The notes under the pieces: model-generated
Database searches by the model: none
The model's input: only the letters and a program-made list of their open reading frames with translations
Told to the model about the DNA's origin: nothing
Translations under genes and position numbers: made by a program
Part shown: positions 21,701 to 35,000 of the stretch, one piece after another
Layout: every line of letters begins with the position of its first letter
Numbering within the stretch: the first letter of the stretch is position 1
Origin: Anseranas semipalmata
Taxonomy: Eukaryota; Chordata; Aves; Anseriformes; Anseranatidae
Length of the DNA: 64,000 nt
NCBI GenBank assembly: GCA_013399115.1
Contig: VXAA01002207.1
Coordinates: 97,798 to 161,797 of the forward strand
Direction: 5' to 3'

Positions 21701-24700
21701 TTTCATTTCTGGATCCCAGTTTCTTCTTCTTGAAAAGACACGCCACTAGAGATGTCATGTGGGTCTTCATGCTGCCTCTTCCTCTTTGTTCTATGCCTTG
21801 AACCAACACCTGCACATAGTGCTGCTGTACTTCCTACTCTTCTCCTCCCACCAGTGGTGGCTTCCTAAAGCCGCTGCCACATCAGAAAAGTCACACTGAG
21901 GTAGAAGAAGCTGCTTTGACTTTTCCTTTCCAGGTTCCCGTTTGTGCTGTTCCTCCTCTTGCAGCTGTTTAGGGTAAGGTTTCATACGATGGCGTGAGCC
22001 AACGCAACAGCCCACTGCTGCCAAACAGGGACGGTTCCCACCCTGTCTGCTGGCCGAGGTTCCTCACACCACCTCTGCTGGGTATGCCACATGCCAGGCT
22101 CCTTGCAAGCAAAACCAGTGGGTAGGTTTTGCCGTTTCAGTAGGTAAATGGGCCCAGGAGAGGGTCTGAAAGATGCTGACCGTGCAAGGCAGGTGGTGGG
22201 ACAGCGTGGCCAACAGCAGGAGATGGGGGCTCAGCTCCCTTTTAGTCAGCCACGGACAACTCTGCTGGCTCAGCTGTGTGTAACGCTCCAGCCGCAGCCT
22301 CCAGGTCAGCTCTCTGGCTTTTGCAAGTGCTTCTCAGGTGCCCACCTCTCTCCATGCAGAACGGGCACGTCTTTGGAGCAATAAGCCCTCCTGAGTATTA
22401 CAGGCTCAGTCATGCAAAAAGAAAAGCTGTTCTCCAAACAAAAGGGGCAAGTAAACAGTTGTGCAGCTTTGAAAAGTACTTGTCCCTATGCCCGCACTCT
22501 GAAGGATGGCTCATTTTAATTCGTGTGAGTAAAATAACTTTCTGCTCAGGGATCCCATTGAAAAGAGAGACCAACCCAGCTATTTTATTTTTAATCCAAG
22601 TTAAACCTATGCAGGCACTGGCATATCCTTTCTTATATGAAGAGTCATTCTAGCCGAATTAACTCATCCCATTACTATCTGTTCCATTCAACCTACACAT
22701 TCCCTTATGCAGCCCTGCTGCACTCTGACTTTCCAACAATGTCAGAAAACTTCAGCGCTGAAGCAGTGCAGATGGTGATTTAGTAGGCCATATAGGAAAA
22801 GACAAAAGATTAACCTTCTAATGTTGTGGAGAGAAGCGTTGTTATACTTGATACCTCATTTGCCGCAAATGGTATCTTAATACAAACGTGTTTCACAATA
22901 TGTTAATCTTAAATCAAGCATCTAATTATTAAGACTGATGTAACACACCTGGAATCACAGCACATTAATTAGTCTTCCTAGTGCCACTAGTTCAGACCAT
23001 TTTGAAATGAACAGTAATATGGAGAAATGTGATAGAACATGTTCACAATTCCCAGTGAGTAAATCAGATAATGCCATCCATCCCAATGTCACCTAAGAAG
23101 TGGTCAAATATACCATAATATATCCAAATGTATTCATGATTTATGAATGAGAATGAATTAATAAGATTTGCAAGTCTGAATAGGCTAGACAGATTTTCAA
23201 AGTTAGCATTTGAACTGGATATTAAATGGATTCTGCAGTGCTTTCTGGTGTGGTCCATACCCGGTGAATTAGCACACCATGAGATTCAAAGGTCATCAAT
23301 CCCCCCCAGAAAAAACCACAATACTGGTTTGGAACTGCTTCTTCAGAAATTTTCAGGAGGAAAATTTTCACGTTAGCAAAGCATGATAATTCAGAAATAC
23401 CCAAGAAATGAAATCATAAGGGATGTTGATACTAGAACAAGTTTTTGAAGACTGAAAACTCAACTCTGATCCCTGAAGACGTATTTAGCTAGACTTGACA
23501 TTCAGGCCCACAAGGCTGTGCCAAGTCATGTAAAAGTCCAGGACTTCATTTTTAGTCAGCCATTCCTACATTACAAGTGCACAAATGCCATTCAAAGCTG
23601 ACCTAGAAAGAATTACATGACACTAATATTGTAACACGAGTCCATCTTCAGGAGTGGTTACACAGTTCTGGTTTTGTTTAATTTGTCACATTTGTAAAGC
23701 TGAAGTTGAGAAGTCATGGTGCAGTAATTTGTTAGCACTACAGTGCAAAAGCTATCTGACATAAGGCAGGAAAATCCAAAGCTGTGGTATTTCAGACATC
23801 TCTAGGGCTTCAAAAACATCTACAAACAACAAAAACAAAGGAAAATGCTTGAGGAAAATACTGCATCACAGTCAATAGTGTGGATATCCAGGTCAGCAAG
23901 GTCAGACCATTAACCATCACCAAATCAGAGCGTATTACAAACACTTCTCAGACATGTACACGGTCCAAATCCTTCCGTGGTATAAACCAACCTGTTTAGA
24001 TTCAAGGGCATGATAAATGATCCCTCTAAATCACAAAACCCTCCCTGGCACATCACTCTTCATCAGGGACTTCTGCAGGGGCTGTGGCCCAGCCTCCAGC
24101 ACTCCTTTGCTAGCAGTGGCTGTGCAGAGCCTGTGGGTGAAGGTATCACGCACATGTTCACACAGCAAAGTCTAGCACCTGTATCGGGAATCCCACTTTT
24201 TGTGGCCTTCACCTATTTATTATATATTTGAGCATTGAATATATTCTTCTCAGCTGTGGAAAAGCAGAAAAAAAAATGGCAAAGAGGCTGTTAGGTGAAA
24301 TATTTCTCCTCTGGTTATCACCTGGTATTGCTATCTCTTACACTTAGAAGATGACTTCATGAAAGCACGGGTCCCTGCCCTTGATGGCCTCCAACACCCG
24401 TGCTGAACGCCACGCAGTGCTAGTATGCCCCAAGCCAGCCAGCCAGCAGTTTGCTCCTTCTGAAAGGAACATCACCATCTCCTGGCTCACTACAAGATCA
24501 CTTCGTTACACTTCATTACTAGACCAGACTCAAAATGGAAGTAAAACAGGTTTCCTTGATCAAAGCGAAACATTAAGCAGGTATAAAGTGTTAGCCTGCT
24601 TACAAAGGAAAAGCAGAAAGCAGACTGTTTTAGCTGTTCTCTTCTCTTTAGCTGTTCTCCCTGCTTGGCAGGGCTTCACTTCAAACAACTTCTTTTTAGT

Positions 24701-27700
24701 AAGGGATCCTGTTCTCACCTTTTTTGTTCCCGTTTGCACTTGGAAATGTTACGGTTGCTCTCAGAGTGCCAAAGCATGTAGCTCTACAAATGTAAGCACC
24801 TCTGTATTGTGCTGATGCTTAACCATTCACTACATCACTTTTCTGACTATGCGAGAATACTAATGAAGCATTTTTAAATGTGAGCTGTTTAAGTAAAAAG
24901 ACCTTAATGTGCCAGTTTTCTCTCATCTATTTATTCCTTCTCTCAAGAGCCAAGCAATTTGCAGCCATCAGCTGACTTCCTAACATTTTACAAACCACAC
25001 ATACAAGAGGAGCCCTCGGGGACAGCACTTTTTGGATTCTCTTCCTAGAGACAATAGCTTGCAGCAGGAACCTTTTTCTGAGCTGCATAAAAATTTGCAA
25101 CTTATCCACTCTAAAATGCCTGACCTTTGATATGTTTCTATTTCCGAAGTTCATGTGATGCCCTCAGTATCTGCAAGGGCCGCACATGACTGTTGGTAGC
25201 ATGGATGCCTGACCGGACACACCGAGTGCCAGGGGCTTTGCTCACAAAGCACCGGTGTTTAAGTTTCGTGGGAGAAGCATTCTTTAGGATGAAGTTGAAA
25301 AAGTAATAAAGACACCATTGCAATTAGCCTCATTGTTTCATTTCAAATTTATTTATTTATTTATGTATGTGTCTGACATCAGACCACTCTTGATCTCCCT
25401 TGGCAATTTTTCCAGATTTCTCCTTCTGAAATTAGTGCAATAATGGGCTAGCAAAGCCATAAGCAGTGAGTTGCATTACTTCAGCCTTGACCTCTAAAAT
25501 TCAATGCTAACATAATTTGAGGCAAGTAAACAAAAGAAGTAAAGCTATTTTTTGTTTAAAGCTTTTTTTGTCTCTCTCACACACTAACCATTCCTGCTAA
25601 AGGGATCAAAATTGAAAAAGCGGCAGATCTCTGTCTTATGTTTAGTACCATGACTGCAATATTGAGTCAAGTTCTGCAGCCCTTAGATTAGGGTGCAGGA
25701 GAAGCAACAGATGAGAAAAGAAAGGAGAGGGTGAGCTGGTCTGTCCATGCAGTGAAAGGACAGGGCTAACAGCAGTTTCCATATTCTCTTGGTAGCTTCA
25801 TCCAAGTGGAGAGTAGCTCAGGAAATCCCTGATGCTCCAAGTGCTCCCCATGAGGCTGGGCAAGTGAGACCAGTGATGGAACACAGCTGCGTTTGCTGGA
25901 TCACTGCTGCACTCCAGCCAGGTCCAGGAGCAAACAGTACACAAGGTGTGTGGGACAAGGATGCTGTATTTGCTATGGGCTGGAAACATTTGGAGCTCCT
26001 GCTTGATGAAGAGTTGGTCTTCATGCCCTGTGCTGAGTGAAGAGCTGGAGGAACAGGACCATTTTTCTGATCCTCACATATTGCTTTTTGTCTGTGTCCA
26101 GCACATGTCCTGAATGAAGAAGCATATGGTCCTTCCTTCATTCTGGCTTCCCAGGGGACATATGAGGGACGTGGGCTTGCAGGAGAGTCCAGTTATGTGG
26201 TGACAGGTGTCCAGCAGGGTGATGTGCATCTTCTTATTTAATCCCACCTTGGAAGAACCTGTCCTTGGACTGGTGACACTGCTGTGGCAGACATTTCTCA
26301 GGTGTCCTCTCCCAGGTCCCTTTCTCAGCTTAGGCAGGGGGACTCTTGCACGCCTTTCCTAGCCCACCGGAGTGAGGAGGAGCAGGGAGCTAATGCCAGC
26401 CATTTCTGGGGTGATCTCCTGCGTGCAGGAGTAGGAGTGACTGGTGCTCAGAGTGCGCTGGTGCCTCTTCGGAGCTGCCACCCCAGCCTGCAGCAGGGCT
26501 GGGAGGAATGGGCTGCAGTCAGGTGCCCCTTGGGGGTTTCACCTTTGACAGGGTCCCCACCAGCACGGCCTTTTCTTTGGCTGGAGAAGGCGTCGGGAAG
26601 GCTGATGATTCGGAGGGACGTCTCCATCACAGCGCTGAGGCCTGGCATGCAAAGCCGCGAGGCCCTGGGGAGAGGTCCCCGGGTTCTCACAGCTCTGCCT
26701 CCCAGCCCAGAGGCCTGGCCTCAGCCCCACGTGCCTGCCTTCCCCTCTGCCGTGTCCTCCCCAGCGCCCTGGCCCTGCTGTGTGTGTGAACGGGTCCTGC
26801 CTGGCAGGGCGATAACTCACCGCGCCGTAACCGCCTGCTTCGGATGCGGTCGCAGGACCTGTCGGCGAACAGCTAACCACCCGCTGCTCCGGGTGGTTTC
26901 AGAGCTTTCCGCGGTGAATTACCTGGATGACTTTCAATTAAAAGCCGCAACCTCTCCCCGTTAAAAGGATGGGTTACCTCATATATAAAATAATTTCTCA
27001 AATGTTACAGTAAAAGGCAAACAAGTGACACATTTACAACAGGTCCGTCTTCATTTCAGGTAGGTTACAGGAAAATATTGGGTTTGTTGCAGCCAGAGGT
27101 TGCCCTCTCTCTTCCCTAATGAAGCCGTATGTTTCAATTGCTTGCTGAAAGGAATTCAATAAGACTCCCCGTGGTGCTTTTCAGTACAGAACTGCACAGA
27201 CTGGTGTCTCCACCAGGCAGGTGAACAGTCCTCCTCCCTCTCGCAGGATCAGATCATTTTCCCTTGTAGACCTGGTGAGTAAGCACCCTCTCTTTCCCAC
27301 AAGGGACTTCACAATGTCAAGGCCACTTCTCATTATAGCCCCAAAAAAGCAACCTGGTACTAAGCATTTGTTACGAGTCTTCATTTTTTTTTTTGAAAAA
27401 CAGCTGATCCCATGTAGTTTCCTAATAACGGATGTAGTTTTATACCATGGGCATCTCCTGATGCAGATTAGCATCTTCTGATGGCCAGGCCAATGGATGC
27501 CCTGTGTCCATTAAGATTTTCCCCTAAGTAGCACACATTACCTGTGAAGGAGATTTTAAAGACTACTGACATGTCAGCGGAGAAGGTTTTGCCCAAGTTG
27601 CAGTGCAGTCAAACTATCACGTCGGTAATGAAACGCGAGGCAAGACTGCTCAGGGCAATGTGGCCATGCAAAGTGCATTTCAGAGCAGCAGCTGACCGGG

Positions 27701-29774
27701 AGCACTCCTGTGGGAAACCAACGGGAAGCAGTGCCTCTTTTTTGCTGGTGTGTAGGAGCCCATACTCCCCACCGACATGAACAGAACAAGTTGTGATAGA
27801 CCACTTGTTGCATTATTAACAATACCAGCAGCAATTAAAAAAAATAGAAGAAAGAAAACAAGCATTAAAATAAAGTAACGCCCATCCCAATGCCCATTCC
27901 CTGTACCATTCCCAGCTGTTAGCTTAATGGTGCAGTTTTTCTGCCTGAAGGATGCACATGAAACAGATGCTCCTGTGTCCTGAGTCAGATAATGCCCACA
28001 TGTACAATTTGTAGGGGATGCACTGGGGGGGGGACTCAAGCCTATCATCCCCTAGCAAGCGCTGTAGGTCGCTCTTTAAAGTGTTTCCAAAGAGTGTCGG
28101 TGCTTTGGACTGATGAGCATTAAATAGACAGGAGCACCTTCCACCCCAGAAAACTGTCCCATGTAAATGTTCAAGGTTGTAAGTGCTGATATCCAATGGC
28201 AAAGCAGCCCTTGTGGTTTTCAGTTCAGTTTTAGCTGCACAGGTAGCATGGCAAAGAAAACCATTCCCCTGAAGCCACGATGGATCCAGACCAGGGGCAA
28301 TTTAATTGAAAGGCCAGGGGAAAGCTGAGAGGCAAGGAAAACTGCAGAGGTTAAGGTGATGTGGCTTGTGGGGATGGCGATATTAAAACTTCTGTAGCCC
28401 TGGGTGGGGTTGAAGAAAAAAAGGACAGAAGTTGACAAAATTCAGCAAGAAAATGGGCGAGGAGCAGTTACAATAATTAGAGTCCTGTTTTAGCGGAGCT
28501 TTACGAAACCGGGACTCAGGGAAAAGAAGGGCGTAGAGCTGGAGGGACTTCAGCAAGGACATGGCAGGCAGGGAGGGAGGGAGCAATGCCATCGGTGGGC
28601 ACTGATCTGCCCCAGAGGCTGCTGCAGGAGGCGCGTGAGTGACAAGCTCGGGCTCAGGCAGTGGCCATCTGAGGTACGGAGTATTTAGGAATGACTCGGC
28701 AAGATCTTGCTCAAGCTGGGGAATGGTGCTGGAAATATCAGGAAATATCCTAGAGTGCAACCAGGTGGCAGTGTCTCAGCTGGCAGCCAGGACTCCTGTG
28801 GATACGAGTTTCTTATCTACCTAATTCTACAGTATTAGGGCTTTGCTAGCAGCCGTCTGGCCAAGACAGTGATAGGGACTTTGAAAAGCTAAGGGAGATT
28901 AGAGAGGTTGAGAGGCTAGAGAACACAATATATGTCTGTGATTTCCATGCAGGCAAGGAACCATCACAACAGAGCACGGTGCAGAGACTAAACTGTTAGA
29001 CAAAAAAAAAACAAAAACATGCAGAGCCAGTCACAGCAAGTCACCAGAAACCTCAGAAGATACAGTTCTCAGTGTAATCCTGAACAGTGCACTAGGCCTG
29101 GGTCAGTTCAATTCAAACACCCTCACAGGAGTGGAAAGGTAAAAAATAACAATAAAAATGTTGTGACAATAAGGTTTAACTTCAAGGAGTCAGAGCATGT
29201 ATAAATAAGTACACATATTAAAAGGTACAGCCAAAAGGATCACGTGTTTGCCAGTGGGACGGAGATGCTTTATGGACATCAGAGGATGAAAGGAAGAAGT
29301 ATATCTTAAAAGATTCTAAAAGGAACCCATAAAAGGTACACTCTCATGTTTTTAAACAGTAAAGAGAACTACTGGAAGGTAAGTAAATAAATTCCTTCAG
29401 AAAATGGAGGATATCTCCCAATGAGAGTGACTCAAAAAAGGATGAGCTCTGGCAGACTGAATGGGAAAACCACAATGTGATGGGCCTAAAGAAAATTCCT
29501 CAGAGCTGGAGGGCATAGAAGCTACAGGTGCTTTTGCTGGAGTTTGCGCGCACACACAACAAAACCTTTCTTTGCAGGTGACAAGTCCATGGATCTGAAA
29601 TGAATATGCCAGGAGAAGGAAATCTGGACCTACCTGATAGGAACAAACAGTAAGAGTAGCTGGGGCTCTGGCAGGGAAAATGAAAGATTTCAGATGCGGA
29701 GCTGCCAAATCCTGGGGGCATGTAACCCACTGTCGAGGTGAGGCCTCCTTGCACAGAGGTGGGTCTGGCTGACG
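18734..29774. other. Intergenic DNA, no gene recognised
   Basis: About 11 kb. It contains a T18 tract (19362-19379), a CpG-rich patch (19440-19690), a second GC/CpG-raised stretch (about 26440-26960), A-rich CAAAAA-type sequence near 29002-29018, and many short open frames. The longest, at 26284-26964, begins with GTG and has no family resemblance. The stretch 28900-29400 has the look of an old interspersed repeat, but I cannot name it (see findings). Confidence 0.55.
19440..19690. other. Isolated CpG-rich patch
   Basis: About 250 bp with many CpGs, including short GGAGGCCGGAGGCCGGAGG repeats near 19497-19515, set in ordinary sequence. A candidate orphan CpG island. No transcript evidence is visible; open frames on both strands reflect base composition. 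Confidence 0.45.
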
Positions 29775-29895
29775 TGTAAAAATATTTTTATATTTTGGAG
29801 CCCAGAACTGCACATAATATGCAAGGTGAGGCTGCACCAATGCTAAATATAGTGGGAGAATCACCTCCAAGTAGTGGGAGAATCACCCCTATGTA
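29775..29895 (-). mobile_element. Short CR1 fragment, reverse orientation
   Basis: Read on the minus strand this gives EVILPLYLALVQPHLAYYVQFWAPKYK, a clear match to the CR1 ORF2 block around [20 protein letters not shown]. Only about 100 bp survive. On the + strand GTGGGAGAATCACC occurs twice (29852-29865 and 29874-29887), a local duplication at the fragment edge. Confidence 0.75.
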
Positions 29896-29929
29896 TGTTG
29901 TGACCTATGTCATTCAAAATGAATGTAAG

Positions 29930-30725
29930 TGATGTAGGATAAAAAGCATACATAATGAGGTGAGAGGATTTGCGGGTCACACAAAATTATCAGAGTTATT
30001 TGAACTAAAACCAACTGCAGAGATTTGCAGAAGGATCTTGTGGTACCAAGTAACTGGAAAATAAAGTCAGAGATGTAAACTGGTCTTATTACATGCGGGG
30101 TAATTCACATGGGGAAAACAATCTTAACTACATACATATACATAACAACGGGATCTCCATTTCCTCTTGCCACATAAGAAAGATCTTGCAGTGCTTGTTA
30201 ATAGTTTGAAAACATTGGTTCAATGTTAAGTAGTAAAGAGACTGTTGGTAATTACTAGGAAGGGAACAGAGAACAAAATAGGGTACATCGTTATAATGTA
30301 AATTTATGATGCATCCTCTTTTCATATACTGTCTTCTCATCTCAGAAGGTTATGGTAGAAATGAAAAACAGATACAAAGAATAAATAGAATTTACTCTAT
30401 AGATCTGCTTCATAAAACGTACTAAACAGAATGGGATTCCTCTGCTTGGAAAATAGATGATTGAGGAGAAATACGATATAGCTCTACAAAATTGTGTGCT
30501 GCATAAGAAAATTTATTCACTGTTTCTCATGGTACTAGGGGTCACCAAATGAAACAGCCAGAGAACAAGATCAAAATAAACAAAAAGGAGCACTTTTTCA
30601 CACTGTGTGTGCTGAAATTGTGGAGCTCATTGTCAAAAGATGTCATAGAAGTAAAAATCCTAATTCTTTTAGCTAGAAATTGACAGAGGTCAGAAAGCTG
30701 TATCAGGGAAAATATTATATTGGAT
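29930..30725 (+). mobile_element. Old CR1-like LINE copy, decayed ORF2 3' end
   Basis: A second CR1 lineage, more AT-rich than the avian copies nearby. Landmarks in order are: GAGGATTTGCGGGTCACACAAAATTA (29965-29990, described here by position; equivalent to the ADDTK block), the CTTGTGGTACCAAGTAACTGG block near 30038, the HMGK block near 30109-30120, GGTCACCAAATGAAA at 30540-30554, and CACTTTTTCACAC near 30591-30603 followed by GTGGAGCTCATTGTC. The order fits the old vertebrate CR1 ORF2 C-terminus that I know from reptile genomes. It is full of stops and internal losses. Borders are approximate and the subfamily is not determined. Confidence 0.65.
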
Positions 30726-31930
30726 AAGACTGTTCCTGAGCCAGACTCGGTGCATCTCTTTCTTTTTTTTTTTCGTGTTCTTACAAATAAATGAACGTAG
30801 ATCAGATGGAAGGAACACACTCCACCACGTGCATCCTCGGCTGGTTTGTTTGGCAAATTCCTATTACAGGGCCAGTCAATCCTGCCTGCCCGTAGCTGTG
30901 GCCCGGGGCTGCAGAGGTGTCTGTAAAAGCCTCCACCGCCCTGCACGGTCTTTGGTGCACTCGCGATGTGTGAGGCACCTGACCCACACCCCTGGGAGAG
31001 TTTGTGGGGCTGGCAGCTGATAAGACCTAGCACAGATGTTTTCCAAAGAGGACCTAGCTACTGGGTTGGTAGCCTAGCAAGCACAGATCTGGCAAGGACA
31101 CTTTTCAATTGTGTTCAGACCAGAACCATGTTTCAGTACTGAGTGAAGTCCCCAAAGATGTGGAAAACAGCAACTACAGTGACAGAGCTGCTGGGCATCT
31201 GGAAGTGGCCCAAAGGCCCAGAGCACCGGGCGGGCTGCAGCACAACTCCACACCTGGAGCAAGGCCCTGGAGGGCTGCAGGAGCACCAGCGAGCTCCCAG
31301 TGTGACCACAGCACCAGGAGGAGATTTAAAAGCAGTCACTACTTGGGCTACATGTCGGGCAGGGTGTGAGAGGCATTCCCAACTCTTCTGATTAACAGAG
31401 AAGTTCCTGTGGTGCTCTGGGACACCGCTCTTTTTGTCTTCTTCTGGTATAAGAACAAGCCATCTTCTCTGCCAAGTACTAGCCAGGTGCTGGCAAACAG
31501 TGTAATTTGCTCACGTAGTGGGGCTCTCTGAGATAAATCTGTTTTCATGAGTCATTTCAGGATGATGCAAATTCAGTTTTACCCCCACATAGCTATTAGG
31601 CACAACTGGGCCTTTAGCAAGCACTTGCAGAGGAAAAACACCAGTAACGTTGCACCTGAAATCTGGACCGAGCACTGCCATCAGTTGTTTCTTAGTCAAT
31701 GCCTTGTTCCACTTTGTGTAAGAGCCGAGGAACAAGCTTAAAGCATCTTATTTCTCTATTCCTACATGGTAAGGCCTGACTCCCTAGGGAAAGCCTTACA
31801 CTTTCAAGTTAATTGGTATAGATGTTTCCAAAGTTTGGTACTACAAATCAAGCAAGAAATTCATTCCAGAGAGCAGGAGCCCCATACTTTCTCTCTCTCT
31901 CCAGTCAATTTCAAATGCTCTGCTCTACAA

Positions 31931-32020
31931 GTTTCTCCTCTTTTCAATTACAGTTCTCCCATGGTAGTAAATAAATTTGTTTCAAGCACACACGTTTCTC
32001 TCCTTTTCAATTACAGTACC
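31931..32020 (+). repeat. Diverged tandem duplication, about 62-bp period
   Basis: CTTTTCAATTACAGT recurs about 62 bases apart, each time preceded by GTTTCTC (from 31931 and from 31993). Both copies look like 3' splice sites, a pyrimidine tract followed by ACAG. It probably arose as a local duplication. Confidence 0.6.
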
Positions 32021-35000
32021 CTCTCAAGTAATCTAATTTCTTTCAAGTCTTCAGTTCACATCCAACCTTCTCTCCAACAAATATATACATCAGCTAGCAG
32101 AAATACATCCCAGGTTCGGTCTTTATATTGAGGCTTTAGAAGGTGGTTTTTGTCTCCATTACCTCTGAATATACTGAAAACTCTTCACAGGTTCGGCAAG
32201 AGGTACCAAGTAACATGCATGGGAGCTGCGCAGGACGGCTTTTATTTGGGCCATCTCCTTTCATCCCAGTAGCTACCCTCATCCAGCTGGAGGAGAGATG
32301 GGAGTGCTGAGTGTCAGAACTCCAGCCTTATTTGGTATAAATACATTAATTCTAATTTGCAGCAATAGCTGACATGATAGTGAAACCCTAGCTTCATCAT
32401 TAGCTGTTGCAGGCTGGTATTTATCTTCCTTTTATCTTCACAGAGCTTTAGAAGATGTGGAGAAGGATAGGGCTTTAACTGCATGTGAGGGATGGACAGA
32501 GGACTGAAGGAGCTGGAGGTCGAGGACTGCCTCGGAGCTGAGGCTAGGACGATCTGCACAGCCACAGAAAATGGTGCTACAGGACCCACCAGAGGCATAT
32601 CACGAAAGACGAGAGGGCAGAGCAATCCGCCAGTACACGTACTCTATTCATTCTGCGAATAAACACAGGGCTTCAAACTGAAGTGGCTATTTGGGTACCC
32701 TCCACATGTGCAATACTGAATATTCAAAAACTGAAACGTGGGCAAAAATGCACATAACTTCATCATAATAGGTGCCTCACCTAAACTGCCCACATAACAA
32801 CAGGGGTTCAGACAGAGAAATGATGTGTGGTTCACACTTCACATAGCAAGCAGGTATGTGGTTGGACTCTGGCATATGTGTGAATTAAACCAGTTGTGTT
32901 AGCAGCTTGATGAACAGGTAGAAATATTTTTCTGATACTTTGCTACAGCCACCTGTCAGCGGATGAGTACAGCAGTTGGTAATCCATGAAGATCCCCAAG
33001 GAGCTTTCTTCTGATTTTGCTCATTTAATCGTGGCAGCAAAAAAAGACAATTCAGCCTTTCATGAGATCTGTATAGGGTTATCAAGGTGAGGGACAGACC
33101 TCCTCAGTCAGCTCTCTGAGGGTGCTGTTATCCGACCACTGCCGCTTGTATCCGGGGGACTGAGGTGCTGGGGAGCATTGGCTGTTCCCCTGGCAGATCG
33201 CTGAGCGTGCGGCCCCTCTGCTTTCCCACAGCGCTGGACAGGTTGGCTCCAGCGTCTTTGGTGGAGAGCCATTACCTGCTCCTGAGGGCTGTGGGAAATG
33301 AATGTTCACGCTCGTGCTCATTTTGGACATTAAAATAGGAAGCACATTTCTATCTTCAGTCTCCTCTGCTAATTGCAGTTAATTTCTCTCTGCATTTGGC
33401 TTTTACGTGCACCCTAACTAACACCCACTGTTTTTGTTTAGTGAGTCTGCATTTGATGAGATTCTGCTTTTTTCTTTTTTCTCCCCATTTCACTGTAGTT
33501 GTAGTTCATCCAGTAGCTCCCTAATTCGATAGCTCTGTCCTGGGATCTGGCCATGGTATTCAGTCCGTCTCTTTGCTGATACAGTACTATTTCTTCCCTT
33601 ACAAAGAGCTGTTTTCCTAACATTCAAATTGTGCAGAGAGGCCCATATGTTCCCATAGTCCATGTGCTGTAAAGCATAACAAATTACTATTTAGAAAAAA
33701 GACTCTACAGTCCCCTGTGCAAGCCAAAGCACACTCCTTGGCATGATGCCATTCCCATTGACAATAAAAAGTAGTCTCATGGAGAAGGTTCTCAAGAGGG
33801 CTCCAGAGCTGATGTGCGCAGTGGCAATGCAGGTGCAACCAGAGAGCAACTCAACCAGTATGCTCAACATGTAGCATTCTGCAAGACAAAAACCTCCCAC
33901 TTTCTAAATGCTACACTAGGCACATGCTGAGCAGCATTTCCCTTCCCACGATGCGCAATGATTTAAATCCTTTAAAGATTCCTAAATGCACCAAAACCCA
34001 CCTCTAACCATGTGGAGCAGGCAAGGCAGTGTGTAGGAGTGCACAGACCTTTCTCCTCTAGCAAAGCATTTGCTGGGGCCCCATTAATTGCCTTCCCCAC
34101 TTTGCTTTTGTCCCTTCTCAGTTTTCTTCTGCGTCAAACATTTGTTCCCACAACCCTCTCCCAATTTAATCCCTTCACCATTTGAGGAGGCTGAAGTTAC
34201 AATAGCATTTTGATTTTACTGTATCAGTGCAGCCCCCTGAAAGCTCAGGAATGGAGATCATGGGAGTGACTGGAGATTGCTTCTGATGTGGCACTTGGTT
34301 TTATTTTCTATGTGCCGTTTTTCCTTTTTTTTCTTCTTTTTCTTTTTCCCCACATTTCCGCAGCAGATGTGGAATAATCAGTTTTGTTTTTTTATGTCTC
34401 TCTCTGTTCGTGTCTCTTCCCTTCAGTTTTAGGGTATTGCCCATGCTCTGCACACCCTCACAGGGCAACATAATGGAGAATCAGGAGGAGGGTGAGAGCA
34501 GAGCTGGAGTCCTGGCTGCAGACAAGAAATAGTGTACCTGTAGATGGTCTGGGGAACCCCACCCATTCGTGTTGACTGGAAAGCCAGAAGGGGATCTGAA
34601 AATAAGACCTCAGATGAGGTAAAAAAAAAGGAGATTTTGAGCCTGACATGCTACAGGAGCAGGATGTGGAGGAAGGCTTTTCTTAAATACATAATAAATC
34701 AAACTCTTCTTACAAATAATCACAATGGGACGCAATTAATAACATTCATATTAATTGATATTTTCAGAAACGTTTCTAAGGAGAGTATATAAACAAGCAG
34801 GAGGAAAAAAATATATCACAGTATTACTGTCACCAGATGTTGGAACTGCTGCTGTGCGCTGTGGCATTTTGTCCCATCATATCATGGAGTAGATGAGTCC
34901 CTGGTTATATTCTTAATTTATTAGTGCTGTTGTTGTTGCTGTTGTCATTATGCCTATCATTCCTGGAAGCCCTACCACTAGACAAGAATTTCACTGTGCT

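Noticed and set aside
24381..24815. 144-codon + strand open frame
   Set aside because: No recognisable family and no supporting signals.
26284..26964. 226-codon open frame as a protein gene
   Set aside because: It starts with GTG, the first ATG is about 107 codons in, there is no recognisable domain, and overlapping frames are open on the other strand. Kept only as a composition finding.
31074..31390. Possible second LTR or promoter-like unit
   Set aside because: Some LTR-like flavour, but I found no TG...CA ends with flanking duplications and no recognised family.
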